Positions 1-5,516 of a stretch of 5,516 bases of DNA are shown here, piece after piece (position 1 is the first letter of the stretch; every line of letters begins with the position of its first letter). This stretch comes from an uncultured Oceanospirillaceae bacterium. GTDB taxonomy: Bacteria; Pseudomonadota; Gammaproteobacteria; Pseudomonadales; Oceanobacteraceae. The notes below the pieces were generated by a model. That model was not told the DNA's origin, searched no databases, and saw only the letters and a program-made list of their open reading frames with translations. The stretch is taken from assembly GCA_937974825.1 (NCBI GenBank), contig CALJVD010000204.1, positions 1 through 5,516 of the forward strand, read 5' to 3'. Position numbers and translations under genes: made by a program.

Positions 1-56
1 AGCTCCAAGCTCCAAGCTCCAAGCTCCAAGCTCCAAGCTCCAAGCTCCAAGCTCCC
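1..56. repeat. Heptanucleotide tandem repeat, (AGCTCCA)x8, cut by window edge
   Basis: Seven perfect head-to-tail copies of AGCTCCA are followed by an eighth copy with one change (AGCTCCC). On the opposite strand this reads as repeated TTGGAGC. The array ends 8 bp past the stop codon of the lipid kinase gene and probably continues beyond the window, so its full copy number is unknown. Each unit contains the self-complementary tetramer AGCT, so neighbouring units could pair as very short hairpins. A 7-bp unit is not a multiple of three and no gene runs through it, so it is intergenic. Arrays of this kind can change copy number by replication slippage. Its role is unknown. No T-tract or long stem is visible, so it does not look like a standard terminator. 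Confidence 0.95.
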
Positions 57-64
57 AGCCTACA

Positions 65-943
65 TCATGGCACCAACACCCGCAGGGGCTGAGTTTCCAT
101 TACCACTGTAATAGGCAGCTTGGCCAACGAGTCGCCATCCGCCTGTACAGGCTCAGGCTCGGTTTGATTGATTAACTCTATTTTCACTTCTTTGGCAGGA
201 AGAGAGACTACGCCTGGCATTTTCTCAACCATGCCAAAAGGCAAGCCAATCAGTGAAAACAATAAGCCCCACATACTCTTACCATTAAGCATAAGGACTT
301 GAGTGGTGTCTGAACTTAAATCGGCCTGACGTGATATCACAAACGAGCCGCCGTATAAGCGACCATTAGTAATAACCACAGAATTGGCAATATATTCTTT
401 ACCATCCACCAGCAAACGATATTCTTTTTTACCAAAATGTCGCAGCTGTTTAAGCATGGACAGCACATAAGCGAGTTTACCCACTTTCTTTTTCAGGTCT
501 AAATCAACGTTATCGACGACCCAAGCGTCATACCCCACACCCGCCATTAACATAAAACGCCTATTGTTAATGCGCCCTGGGTAAATCGGCTTTTCTTTAC
601 CCTGTAGTATGATCTGAGCTATCCGCTTAGCATTACGTTTAATCTTAAGCTCGCCCGCCAACACATTAGTGGTTCCGGTTGGAATCAAAGCCAAACGAAA
701 GCTGCTGCTGTCTTTGTTTTTTAAACCGTTAATCGCCTCGTTAATAGTGCCATCACCACCTGCTACTGCGACCACATCTAATGGGCCTGAATAGTTTTCT
801 AAATAAGCTGTCGCATCGTTAGCAGCCAAGGTTAGGTAGAGCTCTACTTCGGCACCCCCTGCTTTGAGTTCTTCTTGAACCTGTTCGACCAGTGCCTGAT
901 TCGCATTACCTGAGGTGGGGTTAGAGAGTATTAATACTTTCAT
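65..943 (-). CDS. Diacylglycerol kinase-family lipid kinase (YegS/DagK-like)
   Basis: This is a soluble or membrane-associated lipid kinase of 292 aa, a normal length for the YegS/DgkB family. The family phosphorylates diacylglycerol or related lipids with ATP, but the substrate here cannot be told from sequence. The N-terminal catalytic domain opens with a beta strand and SNPTSG (residues 7-12). It carries the family nucleotide-binding motif GGDGT at 62-66, followed by INEAINGL, then PTGTTN at 88-93. The C-terminal beta-rich domain contains AGVGYDA (134-140) and ends with the conserved QADGD segment (267-271); many relatives have DGE there. No signal peptide or convincing transmembrane helix is seen. 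The ATG at 943 lies 9 nt after the stop of the upstream GTPase gene, and the AGAAG Shine-Dalgarno (950-954) overlaps that stop, suggesting translational coupling. It is the last gene of a three-gene unit, with a heptamer repeat array just downstream. Family assignment is firm; the lipid substrate is not. Confidence 0.9.
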   Translation of the reverse strand: MKVLILSNPTSGNANQALVEQVQEELKAGGAEVELYLTLAANDATAYLENYSGPLDVVAVAGGDGTINEAINGLKNKDSSSFRLALIPTGTTNVLAGELKIKRNAKRIAQIILQGKEKPIYPGRINNRRFMLMAGVGYDAWVVDNVDLDLKKKVGKLAYVLSMLKQLRHFGKKEYRLLVDGKEYIANSVVITNGRLYGGSFVISRQADLSSDTTQVLMLNGKSMWGLLFSLIGLPFGMVEKMPGVVSLPAKEVKIELINQTEPEPVQADGDSLAKLPITVVMETQPLRVLVP

Positions 944-952
944 TTTGTTCTT

Positions 953-1945
953 CTATTGTATGGTTGCAGTATCTGACACTAAACAAGCCAGCATTTGCTC
1001 TTCTAGGTCGTTACTTAGTAAGGGTTTACTGTCGATTATCTCAAGACGGCTTTCATCAAGATCACGCGTTTTCATTTCGCTTAGCACTTGGTCACGCATA
1101 TTAAAAATAAGCGGTCCTTCATCGGTGCAGATAATGCCTTTTAGCCGCTCAACCTCTAAGCCATTCACCCAATCACGCAGCTTTTCTGCAGAAAAAACAG
1201 GGTTAGGCTTTAAGATCCAGCCTATCGAAAAATGTCCTTGGCCTTTATTTTCAAAGCGTCGGAAGGTTTCATGCTCTTGCAAAGGTAAAACAATGGTTAG
1301 ATTGTCTTTTGTACGGTGCTGATGAGCATTTGGATGCACCGCTAAGCGCTCTGCATTATAAGGATAATCCAACAACTCAATACTGGCTTGTCCTTGTATA
1401 ACCCAAGCCGAAGCGGCCTTTAAGGGCTGAGCCTTGGCGAGCAGCTGTGCAAAAGCCGCCTGCGCTTGTTCATCAGCTAGGTCTGTTTTATTCGCCACCA
1501 GCACATCAGCCAACTGTATTTGATCAACAAAAACTTCATTTTCTAAGTACTGAGTGTTTAACAAATGACGGGGATCAAGCAGACACAAAGTAGCCCCCAG
1601 ACTAAGGACATCTTGGTAATTTTCATCTAAGAGGGTTTGAATGATATTGCGCGGATGCCCAAGACCGGTGGGTTCTATTAGAAGCACATCGGGTTTCTCG
1701 CGTGCAATAAGCATATTTAAGCCCATTTGAAAGGGTAAGCCTGAGACGCAACATAAACAGCCGCCGGGCACTTCTCGAACCGCCACTCCAGACTCTTTAA
1801 TAATGGCACCATCAATCCCTACTTCACCGAACTCATTAACCAGTACAGCCCATTTTTCATGGGCTGGTTTTTGCGATAACAAATGCAGGATAGCGGTGGT
1901 TTTCCCGGTTCCTAGAAAACCCGTAATCAGGTGCACTTTGGTCAT
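953..1945 (-). CDS. yeiR: YeiR-type zinc-binding GTPase (CobW/COG0523 family)
   Basis: This 330-aa protein is a G3E P-loop GTPase of the CobW/COG0523 family, whose members act as metal chaperones or help cells cope with zinc limitation. Visible motifs are Walker A GFLGTGKTT (9-17), NEFGEVGID (37-45), the metal-binding GGCLCC (61-66) with its CxCC signature, Walker B EPTG (91-94) and the guanine-specificity motif NKTD (152-155). A histidine cluster, HPNAHQH (204-210), lies in the linker before the C-terminal CobW_C domain (about 215-320). From memory, length and wording match E. coli YeiR closely, including the stretches around EKWAVLVNEFGEVGIDGA, CxCCVxGLP, IEPTGLGHP and SGQG/KGQG, so I call the YeiR subgroup rather than ZigA, YjiA or CobW proper. 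The ATG at 1945 follows the upstream gene by 9 nt. Its AAGG Shine-Dalgarno (1953-1956) overlaps the UAA stop of that gene, so coupled translation is likely. The client metalloprotein is unknown. Confidence 0.92.
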   Translation of the reverse strand: MTKVHLITGFLGTGKTTAILHLLSQKPAHEKWAVLVNEFGEVGIDGAIIKESGVAVREVPGGCLCCVSGLPFQMGLNMLIAREKPDVLLIEPTGLGHPRNIIQTLLDENYQDVLSLGATLCLLDPRHLLNTQYLENEVFVDQIQLADVLVANKTDLADEQAQAAFAQLLAKAQPLKAASAWVIQGQASIELLDYPYNAERLAVHPNAHQHRTKDNLTIVLPLQEHETFRRFENKGQGHFSIGWILKPNPVFSAEKLRDWVNGLEVERLKGIICTDEGPLIFNMRDQVLSEMKTRDLDESRLEIIDSKPLLSNDLEEQMLACLVSDTATIQ

Positions 1946-1954
1946 AAACTAGCC

Positions 1955-2986
1955 TTAGAATGCCTTGCCTAAGTTTTCTTGAATGGCTTGGGCTTCTTTT
2001 ACCGTGCGCGTTAGAATTTCTTCTACCGTCGCAATATCGTTAATAAGCCCTTGGGTTTGACCGATAAACTGAACACCTTTGCTTAGGTCGCCATCCACGG
2101 TGGCCGCCTGAATTTTTGGCACACTGGCACCAAAATATGCGAGCAATTTCACTTTATTAACCATCAGCAACATGCCGGCCAATACTTTCCAGATGGATTG
2201 ATTAACGATTTTAGCGGCCTTAGTTGCTTGCCAACTGGCTTGTATAAAGCCCATTGGTTTGCGAGTAGCTTTAATCGAAGCAGGCGTGCGCATAACCCGT
2301 GCATACAAGCCATCAAAGTTGTTTGAGTAGATAGTATCTTGCTCTGATTTTTCTAAGACTGCGTTTTTAGTGTTTTGATGCAGCGGACTTTCTTTACTGG
2401 TTGCTAAGCGTGATCCCATAGCAATGCCATCAGCGCCCAAAGACAGCGCTGCCAACAACCCACGTCCATCGGCAAAGCCACCCGTTCCAATAACAGGAAT
2501 ATCAACCTTGCTAGCTATGGCAGGAATTAACACCAACGAAGTTACCGCCCCACCATGAGCTGCAGCTTCGTGACCCGTGACAAGAAGAGCATCGGCGCCA
2601 ATTTTTTGCGCCGACAAGGCGTGTTTTTCGCTAACCACTGTGGCAATGACTTTGCCACCGTACTCGTGGGCGCGTTTCACTATCCAGTCTCCCTTACCTA
2701 AAGAGAAGTTAATGACTGGGACTTTTTCATCTAAAGCGACCTCAGCATTTTCTTTGGCACCAGGCATAAGCAACGTAACACCGATACCAAAAGGCTTATC
2801 TGTGAGCTCTCGTATTTTTTGAATAGCGGCTTTCGTTTCTGCAGGCGATAACGGACCGGAAGCCAGAATGCCTAAACCACCGGCATTCGATACTGCTGCA
2901 ACCAGTTCTGGGGTTGAAATCCAGCTCATACCCGGCAATAAAATTGGGTATTGGATATTCAAGAGTTCTGTAATACGAGTTTTCAT
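1955..2986 (-). CDS. Nitronate monooxygenase family FMN-dependent oxidoreductase (2-nitropropane dioxygenase-like)
   Basis: This 343-aa cytoplasmic TIM-barrel flavoprotein belongs to the nitronate monooxygenase/2-nitropropane dioxygenase family, which oxidises alkyl nitronates such as propionate-3-nitronate using FMN and O2. The N-terminus has the typical IQYPILLPGMSWI...LVAAVSNAGGLGIL pattern (11-41). VTGHEAAAHGG (136-146) carries the conserved family histidine (His144). GTGGFADGRG (167-176) and GADGIAMGSR (184-193) form the FMN phosphate-binding region. No signal peptide is present. The family also resembles FabK enoyl-ACP reductases, and many members have unproven substrates, so a role in nitronate detoxification is inferred. 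The ATG at 2986 has a good Shine-Dalgarno (AAGGA, 2994-2998, 7-nt spacing). That site lies inside a strong inverted repeat, described separately. It is the first gene of a tightly spaced unit with the YeiR-type GTPase and the lipid kinase, 57 bp after the small secreted protein gene. Confidence 0.88.
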   Translation of the reverse strand: MKTRITELLNIQYPILLPGMSWISTPELVAAVSNAGGLGILASGPLSPAETKAAIQKIRELTDKPFGIGVTLLMPGAKENAEVALDEKVPVINFSLGKGDWIVKRAHEYGGKVIATVVSEKHALSAQKIGADALLVTGHEAAAHGGAVTSLVLIPAIASKVDIPVIGTGGFADGRGLLAALSLGADGIAMGSRLATSKESPLHQNTKNAVLEKSEQDTIYSNNFDGLYARVMRTPASIKATRKPMGFIQASWQATKAAKIVNQSIWKVLAGMLLMVNKVKLLAYFGASVPKIQAATVDGDLSKGVQFIGQTQGLINDIATVEEILTRTVKEAQAIQENLGKAF

Positions 2987-3015
2987 AGAGACATCCTTAA
3001 TTTGGATGTCGCTAT
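2985..3015 (-). promoter_or_regulatory. Inverted repeat over the RBS and start of the nitronate monooxygenase gene
   Basis: A perfect 7-bp inverted repeat, GACATCC (2990-2996) and GGATGTC (3004-3010), is separated by the 7-nt AT-rich centre ttaattt. After one mismatch (2989/3011) the symmetry continues for four more pairs, ATAG (2985-2988) with CTAT (3012-3015), giving 11 of 12 matched positions per arm. Read as mRNA, one arm contains most of the Shine-Dalgarno (GGA of AAGGA) and the outer stem reaches the first two bases of the AUG. It could be a dimeric repressor operator or an RNA hairpin that hides the ribosome binding site. There is no U-tract on either strand, so it is not a standard terminator. 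The symmetry is seen directly; the function is inferred. Confidence 0.6.
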
Positions 3016-3043
3016 CCTAAAGCGCAATGAGCTGAAAAGAAAG

Positions 3044-3352
3044 TTATGGCTTAGGTAATAACAGCTGTTGCTGCTGTCTTTGCTGCACGAATTCCATAAA
3101 CTGTTGTTGGCGTTGTTCGGGGGTCATATCACGTAACTGCTCAATATGCTGCATGCGTATTTCGCGTTGTGTTGTGATTTCTGGCTGAAGACGTTGTTGT
3201 TGCTGAATAGAGTGGTAAAAATTATCTAAGGCTTGGCGCTGTTCGGGGCGCAGGTTATTCCATTCGATAGACATAGCCGGATCTGCAGCAAGTGTTTGTG
3301 CAGAGCTGAACAAGGTGAATGATAATGTTAACGGCAATAGGATGATTTTCAT
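3044..3352 (-). CDS. Small secreted glutamine-rich protein with LTxxQ/DUF3106-like segments (possible CpxP/Spy analogue)
   Basis: This encodes a 102-aa precursor. Residues 1-22 (MKIILLPLTL...TLA) form a clear Sec signal peptide with a short basic start, a hydrophobic core and cleavage near TLA/ADP, leaving about 80 periplasmic residues. The mature part is predicted helical and about one quarter glutamine. It has two related segments, WNNLRPEQRQAL (31-42) and LRDMTPEQRQQQ (73-84). Both resemble the LTxxQ motif of Spy/CpxP proteins and the WxxLxPeQR repeats of DUF3106. It is shorter than typical Spy or CpxP (about 160 aa). I chose ATG 3352 over an in-frame GTG at 3430, which would add 26 unlikely residues before the signal peptide and lies upstream of the putative promoter. 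The Shine-Dalgarno is poor: the leader is A/U-rich with no GGAG. The gene follows a CpxA-like kinase gene and has a CpxR-like box upstream, so I infer a periplasmic stress or feedback protein. The function is unproven. Confidence 0.75.
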   Translation of the reverse strand: MKIILLPLTLSFTLFSSAQTLAADPAMSIEWNNLRPEQRQALDNFYHSIQQQQRLQPEITTQREIRMQHIEQLRDMTPEQRQQQFMEFVQQRQQQQLLLPKP

Positions 3353-3400
3353 TATTATAATTCTATTTTTTCGTAGACTACTCTTATCGCGACAAGACCT

Positions 3401-3413
3401 AATTTTAATCATA
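3401..3413 (-). promoter_or_regulatory. Putative promoter -10 element for the small secreted protein gene
   Basis: On the minus strand TATGAT (3413-3408) matches five of six positions of the sigma70 -10 consensus, with a predicted start near 3401 and a leader of about 50 nt to the ATG at 3352. At 17-18 bp upstream the -35 position is poor (AAAAGT or AAAAAG); a TTGAAA at 3440-3435 is 21 bp away, too far for a normal -35. A weak -35 next to an activator-like site is what an activator-dependent promoter would show. Inference only. Confidence 0.4.
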
Positions 3414-3437
3414 TTTCTTAGGGAAGACACACTTTTT

Positions 3438-3456
3438 CAAGTAAATGCCAAGTAAA
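3438..3456 (-). promoter_or_regulatory. CpxR-like box: 8-bp direct repeat, CAAGTAAA-tgc-CAAGTAAA on the plus strand
   Basis: Two identical copies of CAAGTAAA (3438-3445 and 3449-3456, plus strand) repeat with an 11-bp period, close to one helical turn. They contain GTAAA-N6-GTAAA (3441-3456). The published CpxR recognition pattern is a GTAAA tandem with a short spacer, classically N5 with a range around it. Measured from the putative -10, the box would lie at about -40 to -55, a usual place for an OmpR-family activator. The intergenic region lies directly downstream of the kinase gene of a CpxRA-like pair. In the orientation of the small gene the half-sites read TTTAC. The repeat is seen directly; binding by the local regulator is inferred. 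Confidence 0.6.
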
Positions 3457-3460
3457 GCTC

Positions 3461-4828
3461 TTATGCTTTGCTGCTTAGAGGCAAACGTATTAGTACTTCT
3501 AACCCTCCACTTTCAGCATTCTTCAAGCCAAGACTACCGTTATGATAATGCACGACACGTTGTGCAATTGCTAGTCCTAGCCCAAAGCCTCGGTGCCCTT
3601 GCTGTAGGCTATCAATGGAGCGTTCACGAGCCTGTTCTGCACGCACAAAGGGGCGCAACAAGTCTTCTAGCATTTCTTCGGGAGCGCCTGCACCATGGTC
3701 TCTAATGGTCAGCTCAACGTAATCTGTTACCTTTAAAGAGACCTGCACGCTTGTAGCAGGTGCTGTATGTATTAAGGCATTGCGTAAGATATTTTCAAAA
3801 GCCGACTGTAATAAGCGTGCATCACCCCGCACCCAAACCGTTTTATTTGGGTAAGTAAATTCTATGGTGTTTTTAGCGTACTCAAACTGAGCATCATCAA
3901 CCACGCTCTGCAGTAATTTACCGCAATCTAAGAGTTGCCATTGCTGCTTATCTTGCAAGGTCTCTAAACGTGCCATATTAAGCAAATCTTCAATAAGCTC
4001 ATTGAGTCGTGAGTTTTCCAGTTCAATACGTTCTAAATACTCTTCTTGCTCAGGCACAGCATCTAATCTTGCCAACTCTAACGCTATGGCACTGCGTGCT
4101 AGTGGCGAACGCAACTCATGGGAGACATCACTTAATAATTGTCTTTGCTCGGCTAGCAGGCGTTGGATGCGTTGCGCCATGGCTTCAAACTCACGGCCTA
4201 GCTCACCGACCTCGTCTTTTCTCTTAAGCAAATAAGACGATATATGAACCGGCCATTGACCGTGTGCAAACGCACGCACACTGCGCTGCAAAGCCAGTAA
4301 TGGCTGCGTCAGGTATCGAGATAATAAATAGCCCCAAACCGCAAACAAAAGAAACGAAGCGATCACACCCCAAGCTAAATAGGCAGGTAAGTTAAACACT
4401 GCCAAGGGATGTAAAAATTCAACGACCAGCAAATAAATATTACCGTCGACCGATCGGATGGGGGATTTCACTAAAATTTCTGAATAACCCAGAACGTTAA
4501 CTTGAGCGCTATAAGAGTCTGCGGCTAATGCGTAACTAAGCACAGCCTCTGGAACTTCTGGGGTTAAACTGAGCCCACGACTATCGATAACGTAAGCATT
4601 AACACTGGGATGGCGTTCAAAAGTTAACAACCACTCGAGCAATAGTGGCTCGCCACCGCGTTGTAACATCAGCTCTGCTGCTGAAATATAACCGCCGGTG
4701 GGCGCAATCAGGTTAATTGAATCATTCGACCATTGTCGGTAATACATCGCTAACAGCAAAGTCACTAAGGTCGTTACCAAACTAGTAACAACGAACGCTG
4801 AGTAAATTTTAACGAAGATACCGCGCAT
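3461..4828 (-). CDS. cpxA: CpxA-like sensor histidine kinase
   Basis: This is a 455-aa inner-membrane sensor kinase, close to the length of E. coli CpxA. Layout: transmembrane helix 1 (about 8-28), a periplasmic sensor region of about 115 residues, transmembrane helix 2 (about 148-169), a HAMP linker (about 170-222), then the dimerisation/phosphoacceptor domain with SHELRSP and phospho-accepting His237. The ATP-binding domain has an N box FENILRNA (344-351), G1 DHGAG (377-381), an F-box region LLRPFVRAE (390-398) and G2 GFGLGLA (414-420). Catalytic residues all appear intact. The core resembles CpxA, notably QRQLLSDVSHELRSPLAR and the RPFxRxExARxR segment; the sensor part is not recognisably similar. 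The ATG at 4828 lies 6 nt after the regulator stop codon, so the two genes are one operon. Its Shine-Dalgarno is modest and distant (GGAAG at 4840-4844, 11-nt spacing). The CpxA name rests on the partner regulator and the box downstream; another envelope-sensing kinase of the same clade is possible. Confidence 0.85.
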   Translation of the reverse strand: MRGIFVKIYSAFVVTSLVTTLVTLLLAMYYRQWSNDSINLIAPTGGYISAAELMLQRGGEPLLLEWLLTFERHPSVNAYVIDSRGLSLTPEVPEAVLSYALAADSYSAQVNVLGYSEILVKSPIRSVDGNIYLLVVEFLHPLAVFNLPAYLAWGVIASFLLFAVWGYLLSRYLTQPLLALQRSVRAFAHGQWPVHISSYLLKRKDEVGELGREFEAMAQRIQRLLAEQRQLLSDVSHELRSPLARSAIALELARLDAVPEQEEYLERIELENSRLNELIEDLLNMARLETLQDKQQWQLLDCGKLLQSVVDDAQFEYAKNTIEFTYPNKTVWVRGDARLLQSAFENILRNALIHTAPATSVQVSLKVTDYVELTIRDHGAGAPEEMLEDLLRPFVRAEQARERSIDSLQQGHRGFGLGLAIAQRVVHYHNGSLGLKNAESGGLEVLIRLPLSSKA

Positions 4829-4834
4829 ATAAAA

Positions 4835-5515
4835 TTATTCTTCCAGTGCGTACATATAACCAATACCGCGCATGGTACGAATACGTGCTTCGCCTTTACG
4901 GTTATTACCTAGCTTTTTGCGTAAATTACTTAAGTGCATATCTAGGCTTCGGTCAAACATGGTAAGTGAGCGCTGCAGTGACTTTTCAGCCAGCTCATTT
5001 TTTTCAACCACACTACCAGCCTCACGCGCTAACACTCCTAAAATATTAAATTCGGTTATGGTTAGCTCTAACGGTTCGCCTTCTTTTAAAACTTGGTGCT
5101 GATCAAAATCAATCAGTAAATCATCAACCTCAAGTTGAGCATCAGCGACATCGCTCGAGCGACCTCTGCGTGTAATGGAGCGTAATCTAGCAGTTAGCTC
5201 TCTTGGATTGCAGGGTTTAGGCAGGTAGTCATCGGCACCTATCTCTAAGCCGCTAATACGATCCATTTCGTCGCCTTTAGCGGTTAACATTAATACTGGG
5301 ATATCGCTGCGCTGGCGAATGGACTCTAATACTTCTAGGCCATTTCCTCCTGGCAACATAATATCGAGAATGATGGCATCGTATTTACCGCTTAACGCTT
5401 CGGTTAGACCGTCATTAGCATTGTGTACTGCCTGAACACGAAATAACTCACGTTCCAGATAACGTTTGAGCAAAGCACACAACTCTTGATCATCATCAAC
5501 CAATAGTATGTTCAT
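4835..5515 (-). CDS. cpxR: CpxR-like OmpR-family response regulator
   Basis: This 226-aa cytoplasmic transcription factor is complete; its ATG ends one base from the window edge, so its own promoter and RBS are not visible. The receiver domain (about 1-115) has the acidic pocket DDD (7-9), phospho-acceptor Asp51, Thr78 and Lys100. The winged-helix DNA-binding domain (about 127-224) contains LTITEFNILGVLA (151-163) and the recognition region FDRSLDMHLSNLRKKL (187-202), ending in RTMRGIGYMY. From memory it matches E. coli CpxR (232 aa) across both domains: ILLVDDDxEL, GLEIGADDYLPKPxNxREL, LEVD, and FDRxxDMHxSNLRxKL. It should be phosphorylated by the adjacent kinase and bind GTAAA-type tandem sites; one such site lies 5 bp past the kinase stop codon. 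Cys102 (PCN) replaces the phenylalanine of E. coli CpxR at that point. Confidence 0.9.
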   Translation of the reverse strand: MNILLVDDDQELCALLKRYLERELFRVQAVHNANDGLTEALSGKYDAIILDIMLPGGNGLEVLESIRQRSDIPVLMLTAKGDEMDRISGLEIGADDYLPKPCNPRELTARLRSITRRGRSSDVADAQLEVDDLLIDFDQHQVLKEGEPLELTITEFNILGVLAREAGSVVEKNELAEKSLQRSLTMFDRSLDMHLSNLRKKLGNNRKGEARIRTMRGIGYMYALEE

Positions 5516-5516
5516 G

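Noticed and set aside
1..56. The heptamer array as a CRISPR array or a coding repeat.
   Set aside because: There are no spacers, the unit is only 7 bp, and no supported gene reads through it.
2990..3010. The inverted repeat as a rho-independent terminator for the small secreted protein gene.
   Set aside because: Neither strand has a T-tract after the stem, the stem is AT-mixed rather than GC-rich, and it overlaps the RBS of the next gene.
3011..3040. A sigma70 promoter in the 57-bp gap upstream of the nitronate monooxygenase gene (a TAGGAT-like -10 with a weak upstream TTTCTT).
   Set aside because: The -35 matches consensus poorly and the gap is short; read-through from the upstream gene is equally possible, so it is not listed as a feature.
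3353..3430. An in-frame GTG start at 3430 that would lengthen the small secreted protein by 26 residues.
   Set aside because: It has no Shine-Dalgarno, adds a basic stretch ahead of an otherwise clean signal peptide, and would lie upstream of the putative -10 and transcription start. An ATG at 3412 has the same signal-peptide problem.
3445..3705. A plus-strand open frame of 86 codons, and similar ones at 915-1322, 2577-2822, 4002-4235, 4009-4227 and 4872-5102.
   Set aside because: Each lies wholly or almost wholly opposite a well-supported minus-strand gene, shows no recognisable domain, and has no separate RBS or promoter evidence. They are antisense shadows.
3847..3857. A second GTAAA-like cluster (gtaagtaaa) inside the kinase gene as another CpxR box.
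   Set aside because: Only one full GTAAA is present, the spacing is wrong, and it lies in coding sequence with no promoter-like context.

Overview
The window reads as a chromosomal segment of a gammaproteobacterium, probably marine or Oceanospirillales-like. I infer this from the mid-range GC content (by eye), a CpxR/CpxA-type two-component pair and a close relative of enterobacterial YeiR. The genus cannot be fixed from the sequence alone. All six genes lie on the minus strand, so transcription runs from high to low coordinates. No RNA genes, insertion sequences, CRISPR arrays or phage genes were seen.

In transcription order, the first part is an envelope-stress-like module. It holds a complete OmpR-family response regulator resembling CpxR (5515-4835), a membrane histidine kinase resembling CpxA (4828-3461), a 108-bp intergenic region, and a small, secreted, glutamine-rich protein (3352-3044) with two LTxxQ-like segments. 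The intergenic region carries a perfect 8-bp direct repeat with an 11-bp period, CAAGTAAA-tgc-CAAGTAAA. This contains GTAAA-N6-GTAAA, which fits the known CpxR box pattern. It sits just upstream of a plausible -10 element for the small gene. The simplest reading is a CpxRA system that controls its own small periplasmic effector or feedback protein, a positional analogue of CpxP, placed downstream of the kinase in the same direction rather than divergently as in enterobacteria.

The second part, after a 57-bp gap, is a tight three-gene unit: a nitronate monooxygenase-family flavoprotein (2986-1955), a YeiR-type CobW/COG0523 GTPase (1945-953) and a YegS/DagK-type lipid kinase (943-65). The two internal gaps are both 9 nt, and each downstream Shine-Dalgarno overlaps the preceding stop codon, so translational coupling is likely. 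The start of the first gene is covered by a strong inverted repeat that spans its Shine-Dalgarno and start codon. It could be an operator or an RNA hairpin controlling translation of the unit.

The left edge (1-56) is a tandem array of a 7-bp unit, AGCTCCA, starting 8 bp past the lipid kinase stop codon and cut by the window boundary.
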